Source: Alisma plantago-aquatica
Taxonomy: Eukaryota; Streptophyta; Magnoliopsida; Alismatales; Alismataceae
DNA length: 64,000 bases
Direction of reading: 5' to 3'
Assembly: GCA_963693085.1 (NCBI GenBank)
Contig: OY856411.1
Coordinates: forward strand, 1,345,723,050-1,345,787,049
Below, piece by piece: positions 34,851 through 47,325 of this stretch. The first letter of the stretch is position 1; every line of letters begins with the position of its first letter. The notes below the pieces were generated by a model. That model was not told the DNA's origin. It searched no databases and saw nothing but the letters and a program-made list of their open reading frames with translations. Both the position numbers and the translations under genes were made by a program.

Positions 34851-37765
34851 ACTAAAATTTTCAAATAAGATTTAAAAGATTATAATTTGAATTAATCTAT
34901 AGAAATATGAGGGATTATTAGGGAATTTTCTGAAGACGATGGTGACTAGAAGGTACCATGACCTGAGGGCTAGCAATACTTTCCTCCGTATGACTAGTCG
35001 ACTTGCGAGGACTCCCAGCCCGTGCCTATTTCCTGGCCAAAATTGGATGATTTTTTCTAAAGTAAAATACCTTTAGGTTTTATTCTCATCTCGATTCATC
35101 CACTTCTCATCCTTTTTGCTTAATAAACCCTAAAAGAAACTTCCCTTCTCGTATCAAGTGAGGCTTTTTGATAAGAAGTAGGATTAAGGCATCCTCCACC
35201 AATTAATGTACATGTAATAAGAATGTACCTATAATGTGGAAATAATAATGTACATGTAATGTGGAAATTATAATGCACATGCAATGTGGAAATAAGGATA
35301 AAGAAAAGAAAATCGTTTTATGCATTTTCCTTATGAGGGTAACCCTGGATGGAACTAAGGTTGGTTTGGGAAAAAACCCTAGTGGGCCAAGAAACATAAA
35401 AACCCTAAGAGGCAAGTGTAGTCCCTAACTCACATACTAAACTCTAATCCTGGGAAATGGGAGTTGTGTGAATGATATAATAGCCCTACCCATATGAGTC
35501 TTAATTAGGGTAAACGTAATGAGAATTAAGAAAAATATAAATAAGTCTGTGTGACCTAGTCTTCCATTAATGAATGTGGAGAAATTCATGCATGATGCAT
35601 GTGAAAGGATTGGAATATACATGAGAAACATAAGTAACCAATGCTTATACATGAAAATGAAAATATGAACATAAATTTCCCATCACCCTAATGCTAAATC
35701 TAGAGGAATCAATGATTTAAGAGATCCCCTAGTAAGTGGGTATGCTACCCCCAACGAGTGGGTAAGCTATTGAAATACTCCCAATGAGTGAATATGATGT
35801 TGTGAATACCCCCGATGAGTGGGTATGGATAGAGGTCACTCCAGAGAGTGGGTAGATCATTGAAATACTCCCAACGAGTGAGTAAGAGTACCCCAAGTGA
35901 GTGGTTATACCACAAATATTGGGAAAATAAAGGTTGAGAAGTTATAATATAAAATGTATGTTCAATATATTATGGTTACTTAAAAAAATTATAAATACAA
36001 ATGAGATAGGTAACTCAGTCTTCCATGCATATGTGCATGTGGAATAAGGCATTAATGAGAAAATTTTTAAGAAACATAAGAAACCTATGAATAAAACCTT
36101 TATGGATGAAACCTACTCAAACCCTATATCGATATCTATTGAGTTAAAGAGTATGGGGTGAATAAATTCATCATAGGGATGATTGGTGACCTAGCCCAAG
36201 TGAGGGGAGGTTATGAAATGTCCACAACAGGGACCATAACCTTTAGAGAAGGTTCCCCATAAAGACGCTCCCCTTAGAGAGGGGCACACCATTGGGGAAA
36301 GAGGATAAGGATAGCTAGATTAAAATAAGAAATTATTATTGAGGTTTCATAAAAAAGATGATGATATGAAACCCTCTTCAACTTTTAGGGCTAGTGTCTC
36401 GACCTGGGGTGGTTCAAACAAAGAGTGGGAAAGGGCCAATGCGGGAGGAAAACCTTATGCCAATAGGGTTAGGGTGTGGATAAAGAGCCTAACCTCCTCC
36501 TATGAGTCAAGAGGACACCCTAGGTTAGTACCTTCTCTGGAAAGGTAAGTTTGCTAAATCAATTTAAATATTGAGGTAACCTTAAATATCACCTAAAGGA
36601 TGGATAATTAAGGATATAAATTACGAAAGCACATATATTGAGTATGATTCTTTGAACCTAAGTATCTCAACTCTGATGAACATGAGGAAAAGTCACTATG
36701 GAAGTGGCTGACAGTATGAGACCAAGCCTAGAAGAGAAAGTCTCCATGAGACTAATGAGGGGACATAAAGTGAATAATGAGTATCATAAGGGACAAAGGA
36801 GATCCAGTTTAAACAATTTCATATGAAAATTATGTGCTTTGGTAAACCCTTGGAAGGAGTAGGTCCCTAAGTCTTAAGGTCAAGTGGGGAGTATTAAAGG
36901 TACACGATACTGATGGCATTAGGAGTTGATTGATCCCTGAATGCACAAGACCAACTGGTCGGGAGGTAATATGTTTGCCCGAGGTCCATGTCTCAGGAGA
37001 TTTACCAGCTTTATGAGTTCATGTGGCCTAATGGGTGAATGTGAGAGGCACTCCCTGATGCATGAGGATGAAATCACTCTAAAAGTACATGTACCCTTAG
37101 AAACCTCAAGGAAGTGGATAAGGCTCAAAATATATGAGGTGTAAATATAAAATAAACAAGAAGTCATGTAATAATAGAAGGAGTTGTGTACAAACTCAAG
37201 AGTGAGAAAGATATTTGACTTCATGAAATATTAGCATGATGTGGAATTAAAAAGTATGTATGGTTTAGAGTCATGATTGAGAATGACTCAACCTAAAATG
37301 TGAAATTTTAGGATAATGAGTGTATACCCCATCTCTGCTCTTGGAATGGGATGAACTTTGTTTTTGGGCTATAGTCAAACTATGATATCATCCCATTATG
37401 AGGGAGAAAGATTAGCTAGACACATGTTGCAGTTTGAATTGACATATGATAATGAATATCTTAAGTTGAGTTCCAATGACATGATGAATGGTTTTAGGTG
37501 TCACCTCACCCCTATGTGAAAATAAATGAATATTAGGCTAGAAACCTAGGTGAACGGTAATGACCAATTGAAATTGAAATCACAAAATAAAAAATGTAAT
37601 TTCCAATGGATGAAATCATGTAATACTAAGGATGTGGACATACCTTGAATTGAATTCAAGTGCCAATCTTAGAAATAATGTGAGGAATATGCATGCCAAT
37701 AAAAGATATTAAAGGTATCTAAGTAGGGTTGCTAACCCTAAGTTTTGGAACTATAAGGAGTTGTT
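34851..37765 (+). other. G2 non-coding internal region
   Basis: About 2.9 kb. No ORF exceeds 101 residues on either strand and none has a retroelement motif. It is collinear, inverted, with G3: 35160-35215 pairs with 63940-64000, the minisatellites correspond, 36339-36548 pairs with 62143-62337, and 36900-37060 pairs with 61600-61800. The family therefore conserves a long untranslated body. Confidence 0.72.
35727..35912. repeat. Minisatellite in the G2 internal region
   Basis: About six imperfect units built on CCCAACGAGTGGGTA with spacers such as AGCTATTGAAATACT. The unit contains a short inverted repeat (TACCC ... GGGTA), so RNA could fold into a series of hairpins. G3 has a longer inverted-orientation array at 63183-63460. 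Confidence 0.85.
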
Positions 37766-38439
37766 ATTTCTCAACATTGGGGTAAAACAAGCTAACAAAC
37801 GACCTCAACATGACTTAGGAGAGAACCCTTTCCCTTAATCTAGTTGAAGAAATAAACTAGATACATATGGGCCTATTTGATGATGAAGGAACTGGATATG
37901 ATCCACCATCACTATGGAAAGTGATAATATGGTAGTCTTAGCACTGACAGAGTTTGGAGATCATGGCATCAAAGACCTTTGTAAAGGTAATTTATATGAT
38001 AATTATCCTAGTAACAATAATTATAACGATGGCATGTGATATATTTGTTACAAAATAATGAATTGAATATCATTATGACTGATGGTGATGCAAATTTTCA
38101 TGGACACAACCTCACTACAATGACACAGAACAACATAGAGGTAGTTGGAGCTTAATTTTAGGAACAAAATCTAGCAAGGACAACATAACTGTCAGCACTT
38201 CCAAGGATATCGAAGAGGATAAAAGATGTCAAACCAGCCTAAAGTTACAAGAAGAGATGATTATAGAAAGCTAGAAAGAATATAAGAAAGGAATTAGGAA
38301 GATTGGTGATATGGATAATGAGTCAAACACATTAGGTATATCCTCTGACATAGCATCCAAAAACAATGAATATTCTTTGAATAAGAGTCTGAAAATTATA
38401 TTTTCTGGGTCAACACTCACATAATATTGGTGAATATAA

Positions 38440-38620
38440 GTATGATTGCAACTTGTTCAATAAGAAGTGTAGGAAAAGAACCATATGCTTTATATATGTG
38501 TTGTTGTGAGATTGGACACTATATTCATCACACCAAAAAGAGTTATTGATATGTTTCGGACTAGGTCACTTTGCTTTCAAATGTAAGAAAAAAATAAAAA
38601 CATTATACTAGGCTCAAAAG
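38440..38620 (+). pseudogene. Possible LINE ORF1 zinc-knuckle remnant
   Basis: Two nearby blocks look like worn CCHC knuckles: CCCEIGHYIHH near 38503 and ICFGLGHFAFKCKKK near 38552. The two are in different frames. ORF1 proteins of plant L1 elements carry such RNA-binding motifs, but gag proteins do too. 37766-38440 and 38620-40650 give nothing I can assign; the 68-residue and 64-residue minus-strand ORFs there have no recognisable domain. Confidence 0.4.
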
Positions 38621-40650
38621 AACATTTTATACCATAAAAAATGGAAGTTTGTCAGAAAATACACAACATTCACATAACAACATAAAAAGTGGACATAAGA
38701 CTAGCCTTTTATAGAATAATATAAATTATATGCTAAACCAACATAAGATTTCAATAGAATATAACTTTTACAAAATTGGGACCTATGATATGTTCATATT
38801 GCTTCTCCCCCCGTACTTAGCACAAATAGTGATATGACACGCCCAGTAGGTGGGGTCTTGGAAATGTTGAATCTTGATTCACTTTAGTTACTAAACAATG
38901 GTATGGTATATGAACTTATGAAGATAAGACCTATGGTAGACATGCAAGCAATTTAACATACAAGCACTAGGATAGCTTGCATTATGAGAAGCCAATTTTC
39001 AATTTGATAGACCATTGAAGATCTTCAAAGATACACAAACCATTGATGAGATAAAAATCATCATGACATTATTCAAAATCATCAATTAGACCTTTACGTT
39101 TTTTCTCTTTTTCTATTAAAAGTGATGCTAAGGTCTCTATTGAGGATACCAAATCCTCTCCTTTAGAACAACATCCTCCAAACCCTAAAGAGAAGTTTAA
39201 CTTTAGTGAACATGACAACACTATGGCTTCCTTAGATAACACATATTTCCATAGTTTGTCCAAAAACATCAGCATAGATCTTCAAATCAACTAGACGTGA
39301 TTAATAAAAGTTTTGGGAAAATAAGCCTTTTGAACACCTTTGTCAATTGTGTTGCTGAAGGCATTTATATATACTCTTAAGGTAACGAAGATATTGAGCC
39401 ATCTAATATTGAGTATCCCTATCATCCATCCCAAGAAAATTTTGAAAAAAAACTTATATATATCCTACCTAATAACTCTATGAATAAACACTTGGTTGGG
39501 ATCACTTTTATGGTCGTAGGAGAAGAAGGTTTCGTGAGAGCCCAAATTTTTGAATAGGGCCCTCAAAGAGGTTTCCACTATGGTGGAAAATGAAGGTTTA
39601 GGTTGGATGGCCTTGACTTTTTTTCTTCCTCGTTTTAGGAGTTCAACATTTTTAATCAATTATTGTAGCTATAGAATCCAAGACACACTAGGTGTACCAT
39701 GACATCTTGCAACATACAAACTTCATTAAAGCCTTTTGCCAATTTTTGTTCTTGATATAAAATCATGCCCAATGAAATACAAATTTGTGATGGACATTGC
39801 TAGAATATTGATTAATTACCCTCATCAAGTCGGTATCCCATTCGACTCTATTTATGATCACCTTATCATCTATTTAGCTCCAAAATAACAACATCCACAC
39901 TAGGATAAATACATCCATCATTCCAAATTCCACACAAAGGAAAATGAAAATGATAGAACTCATCATTAAGGACATGTGTGGATGTGCAAGGATTTCCAAA
40001 ATATGCATATGAATGAAAAGAATCTACTTCAATAGTCAAAGAAACTTGAGAGGAACCTTAAGCTTCAATAAGTAGAACAATTTCTATTGATATGGAGCAA
40101 AGAAAACTTAGCAAATATTGAATAAAGCAATACGGTTGAAGTTTTTTACCCACTGGACAACAACATAAACTTATATATAGAATATTAGATTCTGGCATAT
40201 GTGTTTTTATTGATGCAAAAGCCCAAAAAATTGGTTGAAGAAGGAAGTATAAAAACATTTGTAGTGAAAATTAGGAAAAATAAACAACAATTGGTTCAAT
40301 ATTTTAGTACAACGAAGAAAGGTTTATATGGACCATTTACGTCTTTTATAACATCTCTTTTATGGATACTCATATAGCAACAAAATACATATTTATCTTT
40401 TAAATATTATATTATCTTGTTCAAATAGCTCCACCTTCATAGTCTAAGTGGATAAAATAAGCTTTATAATACTTGATGCACAGAATTATAAAATAACACT
40501 ATGAGATATAGGGAAAGATCTAGCATGGGCCAACTAAATACCAATGAATTTATATAGAACACCTTGATGTGTTAAGTTTTTAATATATACTTGCATACTT
40601 ATTAAAAAAAGCATTTTAGATATCTAACAATGTAAAAATTATTTATCATA

Positions 40651-43110
40651 TTGAAAGTTACATCTTGGAATGTATGTGGGATTGTATCTATCAATAGAGT
40701 AGGATCTATTAAGAAATATATAAGAGCTAACCATCTTCATATCATTTTCACTAAAGAAACAAAATCCTTGATTGGGAATCAGCAACCTAGGTCTATTGTG
40801 GATGATAGTGTAACACACTAAATTCAAAATCTGCCTGTTGTCTTTAATTGAGGTATTATAATTGGATGAAATGAAAACAAAATTTAGTATAAATATTGAA
40901 TTATTAAAGAATGTTTTATCTCAATATCCTTTCATAACATAGATGAAAATTTTCAACGTATGTTTATTGATTTATATGTTGACCCATGATCAAATAAATT
41001 GGCCTTTTGCAATGAGCTCAATGTTTTGGCAATGATTTATTAAGACATCCCTTAGTTGTTAGGTGGTGATATTAATTGCACTAGGTTTGCATACAAACGC
41101 TCATATAATGTTGGCATTTCCTTGTACCATTAAATTATATGAATAAATTCAACTCTTTTATTCATGATGCATCTATGGGTGATCTAAATGTGCATAACAC
41201 TAGTTTCACTTGGAGTAAAGGAAAATATTAGAAGAAATCTTGATTGTTTTCTTATTTTCTTGTTTCTTGTCTATGGGACAAGATATATTCCATATGCATT
41301 GTATTAGCAGGTGCTAGAGTCATTTAAGAAAACATGTCAATTACATTAAATACTAGCTACACTCTTTGAGTCCTTGTATTTTCATAACTGAAAGATATTG
41401 AAGTGATATAGTCCATACAATAAATACAACACTATAGTCAAACTAGGCCAGAAAAATGACAATGTTCAAAATTGTATGTTAAATATCCATAACAAGACAT
41501 TTGTAACAAACTATGAACTTGGAACAACTAATTTGAAGACAACATAATTTATAAGATTTAATAAAGTTGGAAAAAACTACAACAACTCGAAAGTTGAACC
41601 TCAACGGGCAATCTTGAGATAGATAGAAAAAAGAAAATTATTCAAAAATTATTAATGGACAAAAAATTGTATGGAACCAAAGATCAAAATAGTTTTGGAT
41701 CAAAGACAATAACAACAAAACCATTTTTTTAGAAAATGTGTAATAACCTTAAACACTCCTCATATATCTTTCTAATGTAACAACACATATCTAGTCTCAA
41801 TATAAATCTTGAAAATCTAATCTTGTTGGGGTATGTATGATGGATCAAAACATATTATATAATACTATTATAAATGTAATATTATTAAATTTTCCCCAGA
41901 AATATATGGGACTCCCATTGTCACCTACAAACTTCCCTCAGCTGGTTAGCAGCTAATTTCAGATAAGATATCTTATTGTTTGAACTCTTAGGCTCCTATT
42001 GGTTTGGTGTAAGCCATGAGTTCTGTGGAACTCATTTTCTGGGAACTCTAGTTTAGTTTATGGAACTTAAGTTCCATTGACTTCCATGTGATTGGTTTGT
42101 TGTAAGTGTAAATATGGAAATCATTAAAAATATTGTTAATTTTTATTATATAATATAAATAAATGAGGTTGGAAATGACATAAAAAATCATATTCGTAAA
42201 AACATAACATTCTTAAATCATAATAACCACAACAAATGATTATGGTGTAGATTTTACTCCTCCAAAATATTTTATTGTGATACAATTAAAATCTTAATAA
42301 AAATATTATGATAAAAATCACATCACAATATTTTTATCTCACTTGTGTATACAAAGTATTGTAATAATATCCACATTTCATGTGTTCATAAATATAAGTT
42401 TTGGTTCATCATTATTTAGCGCAATGTAAAATATTAATTTTTACATTATTTCTGTAGGAAACTTTTACTATATTATTCGTGCAGCGTTACACTTAATTAT
42501 CATATTTCACATCATATTTTTTAAACATGAAGAATAAAAATATATTACGTAAATCACATTGTTTTCGCATGGTGTGGTGTTTTTTTTCTCATGATGTTTA
42601 TATTGTTTTATTTTGTAGATCGTACTCATTATGGTGGTTATAGTGTAAAATATTTTTCATAGTGTGATTATAGTGTATGATATTTTGTCATATTATGTTG
42701 TGGTTTTAGTAATGAACTATATCCACACCACTAATATTTCTAGTCATAAATATTTTACGTGTCATTTATTACGAATGAAGAATATAATTGTATAAGAAAT
42801 GTTGTTAGTTGTCCTGGAACTCATTTTCCACTCTTTTTAAGAGGGAACTCAGGAACTGTATTTTGTATGTAAGTCTGTAACTCACCAGAGGTCACAAAAC
42901 TCAAGTTCCAACACTTACTTTAAACCAATCATGAAAAACTGCTCAAGGAACTCCAATTCATAAGTTTTCTGGACGAGTTAGGACAAACCAATCAGAGCCT
43001 TAGAAGAAAACCCTATAAATAAAAATGGTAGAGTTACCCTTATCAATGCATGACTTCCATAGAAACCTTCATATTTTATCAATTGTATACTGCCTACCAA
43101 AATAATAGAG
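40651..43110 (+). pseudogene. L1-type LINE ORF2: endonuclease and RT fragments
   Basis: The endonuclease start reads LKVTSWNVCGIVSINRVGSI and HIIFTKETKS, the APE-type pattern (SWNVRG, ETK). GGDIN near 41062 is the metal-site block (usually GGDFN), and SFIHDASMGDLNVHNTSFTW closes the domain near 41160-41220. RT-side blocks are KFWIKDNNNKTIFLE-like (about 41700, with a stop) and FPQKYMGLPLSPTNFPQL (about 41900). After the MITE, GRVTLINA and TKIIEKLRKTLI (43030-43130) continue the same ORF order. Endonuclease nicks the target and RT copies the RNA in place. Many stops. Confidence 0.82.
41991..42999. mobile_element. Tourist/PIF-Harbinger-like MITE (1009 bp)
   Basis: Terminal inverted repeats GGCTCCTATTGGTTTGGTGT (left) and GGCTCTGATTGGTTTGTCCT (right end, reverse complement), flanked by the 3-bp duplication TTA at 41988-41990 and 43000-43002. 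Subterminal GGAACTCA/TGAGTTCC motifs recur inverted near both ends. The AT-rich centre has no ORF. It splits the LINE RT region, and the LINE order resumes on the other side. TTA duplication and terminus fit the Harbinger superfamily; 1 kb is long for a MITE. Confidence 0.85.
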
Positions 43111-43149
43111 AAATTAAGGAAAACACTTATTAAGGTTGAAGATGATCCA

Positions 43150-44062
43150 AAAGTCACCACATGCACCAAGGAAGGTTGGTCGGACACCAAAGAAACTAGA
43201 TCAGCACTCCTTAGCTCCACAAAGCCCCAAGGTCGGCCACAAGAAAGAGGGAAAGAAGGAGGGTTGAAAGGAATGCATGGTTGAAGAGGAGATGGGTTAT
43301 ATACATGAAGGAGGAGGGAAGTAAGGTGGAGATGATGTGTCAACACCTAAAGGCACCAAAGGGACACGTGTCCACAGAAGAAACCAACATGCAACCACTA
43401 TATGAATGCATGCAACCTATGGTGATACAACCAATGTTGGGTCTCGACCAATTAGGTCCCCCTACCCACTAGTTTCGATCAAGACACACCAAAGGGGTCA
43501 AAACAACACCAAATCACATGTCTTGGTCAAGACAAAGGATCACCACAACATCCAGGTCGAGACAAACCTCAAGAAGACAATTGTCTCGACGCAACTCCAC
43601 TAAAACCATCTTGGTCAAGACAAAACCAAGAAAAGGTAGGTGTCTCAGTTAATACACACCCAAAACACCCACAAGGTCAAGACAAGGGTCGCTACACTTC
43701 AACCAAGCTCATAGGGTCGACACCAAGCAAACCCTAGAAACCCTAAACACCTCTAGTGATGCCATCACTCATCCAAGGCTCAACAAAGGTGCCCCGATGC
43801 ACCACATTCTCTCTCATGAAGCTAAGTAAGGGAAGGTATACTCTAGGTGTGGCAAATTGGAAGATAGCCCTCTCAGTTGGGTAAATTGTAATTTAACCCA
43901 AAACAAGCATATAAAGCACAAACATCATCCAAATAGGATCGAATTGGAAACTTAAGCATTCCTCAAGATCTAAAAGCATATAAAAGGATTACAGCAAGGT
44001 TCTAAGAACTTAATCAGGCCAAACAAATAGGTTAGCCCAAAACATAGGTCAGGGGTCTTACA
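43150..44062 (-). repeat. Gypsy-type LTR fragment
   Basis: The right edge is GGTCAGGGGTCTTACA (sense TGTAAGACCCCTGACC), the same terminus as the G4 LTR at 29141. Between 43440 and 43700, GGTCAAGACAA/GGTCGAGACAA motifs recur at irregular spacing. No PBS or PPT adjoins it and the left edge is inferred from the end of LINE similarity. It ends exactly where C1-B pol sequence begins. Confidence 0.5.
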
Positions 44063-46500
44063 CTCAACATCTATTGCAGAATAGTATTCATGGCTATTAG
44101 TTTGGAACCCTTCCAACTAATTTCATTTCTCCTCTTAAATCTGATGTATTTTATTGTGATCACTTTTGTCATTATAGAATCTTGCATCGATGTAACCCTT
44201 TACATCCAATTTTCCCTACTATCTTTAATTACTAGCAATCTATCCTTAGGTACTTCTTAAATACTGAAGGATATCTTTGAATGACACTCCAATAACCCTT
44301 ATTGGATTTTAATATCATCTTTTCATGTCCAGTACCTACAAGATTATATGGGGCAGGTACATTTTTATCATTCATGATAGATCCATTACTATAGTCTATG
44401 GCATCTGATCATGTCATATCCATTCTTCCTAATAATTGAAACATATGATTCATGAGAGACTAATCTAGATTCTCTCCCATTGAATCCTTCCATATGTGCT
44501 CAAACTTTCATTGTGAAACATTCAAGAACTATCTCTATAGGTCTTGATCCTTATCTCATAAGGTCTTTCACCTAATCCTTCATTGTTGAATAGGTTTTTC
44601 ATGCCATCTTTCGATATTCATAATATTGAGATATTATTCTTCAGCATATGTGAAATATTCATATATTCTCCCACTAAATCTTTTTTAATCACAAATTTCA
44701 TCTTGATTCAAGTCAAACACTTTCATTATCTTGTCGAGTGTAAAGATCCCTCCTTTGAGATGTTAGTTTCAATTCCAGATTGAATTTTTTAGTTTATAGA
44801 CTTTATTTGCATTCTTGAAGTTATAAAACCTTCTAGGTTGTGTCATGTACACATCCTTTGATGTATTCCTTTAAGTAATCCGTTTTTAATCTTCATATGA
44901 TAAATTTCATAGTCTATTTTAACTACAATAACAAGCATGACAATTGGTAAGGAAGTTTCTTATCATGTTCAACCACTTGAACTGATTTGGAAACTATTAA
45001 CCAACATGTCCTTCCATGTTATCTATGAACATCTTTTCCACAAGACCCTATTGCACCCTTTAGGTGGCACTATCAAGGTCCTATCTTATTAGCTTACATT
45101 GACTCCATAATTACTTAGATTATGGTACTCTATAGCTTCTAGTTGATTAGTTGGCTCATCTTTTCATGACCAACTTGTCTGGGTCATTGGATTCATAATC
45201 CTCAATTTTAGAAATATTCTACTAGAACTATTTTAATTTGTGTTATTCAATGAACCTGAGATTCCACTACACTTTTGATTCTCTTAGTTCTCATTGTACC
45301 CTTTTTTTATTTTAAACATTTTGAGTTCCACTTTTACTCCCACTGATTCTTTAGGAACTCGGTTATCCTATCAACAAAACATTTTTGTTATTTAATTGGC
45401 ACTTATAGTAATATTCATCAATCGTGTTTTATGGATAAACCTTATTCAAGAAACTACTTTCTCAATGTAGGTTTCAACCCTTTAGACATATCGATACATT
45501 CCCATATAGTATCATATATGATGTCTAATAAACAATTTAGATGATACATGATTTTGTGATGGGTATATATATCTTTGAGGATATACAAAGATTATACTAA
45601 TTGATAATTATATCATGACTAATCATTGTATAATTCATTCATTCTGATGCATCATTATGTTCATATGGATTTGACTTATGATACTTTATCGTAGTTCTTT
45701 CCAGAAGTTTCTCAAGATCTTGATGCAAAGTATTTCAGCATTTTCTCTCATCAAAGTTTCTTAGTACTTTCATCAAAGTTATACTTCATTAATAATCTAC
45801 GTGAACACTTCAAGAGATTAATGTTTCTATTTCTCTGTGTACATATCATCATATTACCAGTAAAATGAAACAAAATATAAGCGACTATATATAACATTTG
45901 TTTCATAAGATCTTCATGCATCATATGTATGAGGTAAGATGGAAAACTTATCCTCTCACTACATCTAGTGAATAATGTTATGCCACATTATATACAAGCA
46001 AATATTGCATATTTCCTTAGGTTCATCAACCAAGGGAGTCTGGATTAACATCAATATGTGTTATAGACATGCATTCACATGGTGACTAATGCTAATGATA
46101 GTCTTGAGTTATCAATTATAATCCTTTGGTATTAACGTTATAAACATGCATCTATCTTTTGTACAAAGATCATTTAGATGTTTGGGCATTGCCATGCAAG
46201 ATCATATCTTTTGAAATAGAAACATTAATATCTCACTTTCCATTTGTTGGCATAATGAAATAGCAGTTTAACTAACTCCATTACATGCATATTTGGGTTA
46301 AGGTAAATTTAAATGTAGACTAAAGCTTATGCAACTATTGCTCCGCCTTGTCCATCTTTTTACTTCCATGAAGGCTTTTACTTCTTGTCAGATCCTGCAC
46401 ATCAAGCATGTTTGTTCTTTGTTTGGTATCACATACCAAAGTGAAGAAGTAATTAAATTTATCTTATAATGTTTATACCTAAAGTGGAGGCATCAATGCC
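44063..46500 (-). pseudogene. C1-B copia pol remnant
   Basis: It aligns by eye with C1-A pol. CCCACTAAATCTTTTTTAATC (44672) pairs with CCCACTAAATTTTTATTCCC (5917). AAAACCTTCTAGGTTGTGTCA (44826) pairs with AAAACCTTCTAGTTTGTGTCA (6077). The RT-start region lies near 45000-45130, integrase-like sequence around 45400-46100. No ORF exceeds about 65 residues, so decay is advanced compared with gag in the same element. Confidence 0.7.
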
Positions 46501-46519
46501 TTCCTTCTTCTTTAGTTCC

Positions 46520-47325
46520 TCTAACTAGAGTGGGCAATTTCGTTTCCAATATACAGACTATTGACAATTGTGACACTTGACTCTTTTCTTCACCCCTCCA
46601 TGTTCCTTGAGATCTGAAGACTTGGGCTTCTGGCTAGCTTTAGAACTCTTCTTAGCTTTGCCTTTGCTTCTAGACTTCCTCTTTGTCTTTTTTATCACCA
46701 TAATAGACTTGGGCTTATTTTTCTTCATTTGTCCCTCAGTTGTTCTCAACATGCCCAAAAACTCTGTCAATGTTTTGTCAAAGTCATTCATGTTGTAGTT
46801 CATGACAAACTGACTATATGATTCTAGCAGAGATTGTAGAATCACATCAATTGCCGACTCTTGACCCGAGGGGAATCCCAGTCTAGGTATGTTCTCCACA
46901 TACCCAATTAGCCTGATCACATGAGGACCCACTGGATCTCCTTCTACCATGTTACATTTGAACAATGCCTTGAAGACATCATATTTCTCTTGTGTTTCCT
47001 GATCTTGGAACATGTTCTTGAGATGTGTGACCATCTCAATCATATCCATGTTCTCATGCTGCCTTTACAACTCATAGTTCATGGAGCATAACATTAGACA
47101 CTTGACATCCATGGCATCTTTAGTATTCTTCTTGTAAGCATCCTTGTCAGCCCTGGGTGCATTTTGAGGTGGTTCCTCTGGTTTTGGCATCTCTAGGACA
47201 TAGAGCTTGTGCTTCTGCGTGAGAATGATTCTTAACGTCCTGAACCAGTTGTGGAAGTTGTTCTCATTTAGTTTTTCCTTCTCAAGGACAGATCACAGAG
47301 AAAAATGATTGTTGTTTGTTGCCAT
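46520..47325 (-). pseudogene. C1-B copia gag, nearly intact
   Basis: Start ATG at 47325-47323 (MATNNNHFSL). Two premature stops, at about 47295 (TGA) and 47067 (TAA), break an otherwise continuous frame. The frame 47049-46558 is open for 163 residues: MVTHLKNMFQDQETQEKYDV, VEGDPVGPHVIRLIGYVENI, LLESYSQFVMNYNMNDFDKT. A Lys/Ser-rich basic tail and the knuckle CHNCQ-stop-SVYWKRNC follow: a CCHC motif with His changed to Tyr and a stop inside. This is the UBN2-type gag of copia elements, which forms the virus-like particle. Continuation of the frame supports the family call. Confidence 0.88.

Larger units (their letters stand above)
30574..37765 (+). mobile_element. Non-autonomous gypsy-like element G2 (LARD-like), rearranged
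   Basis: The order is internal 3' end (30574-31227), a full LTR (31228-34836), PBS (34839-34850), then internal 5' to near-3' sequence (to 37765). The last 600 bp (37168-37765) repeat 30574-31160 directly. One LTR flanked by internal sequence on both sides is what unequal LTR recombination, or two overlapping truncated copies, would leave. No gag-pol motif occurs anywhere in the internal part. Confidence 0.75.
37766..43150 (+). mobile_element. L1-type LINE, plus strand, decayed, with MITE inserted
   Basis: A possible ORF1 zinc-knuckle region (about 38440-38620) is followed by unassigned sequence (38620-40650), an ORF2 endonuclease start at 40651, RT fragments, a MITE at 41991-42999, and further RT-distal sequence to about 43110. 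Much of the RT core, including YADD, is missing, so there are internal deletions. The boundaries with G2 (left) and the LTR fragment (right) are approximate. Confidence 0.75.

Noticed and set aside
35727..35912. CRISPR-like array
   Set aside because: Units are degenerate and contiguous without unique spacers of constant length, there are no cas genes, and the context is a plant retroelement.
43281..43603. Plus-strand ORFs of 63 and 65 residues, and a 122-residue minus-strand ORF at 42978-43346
   Set aside because: They span the MITE end, LINE tail and LTR fragment, so they cross element boundaries and carry no motif.
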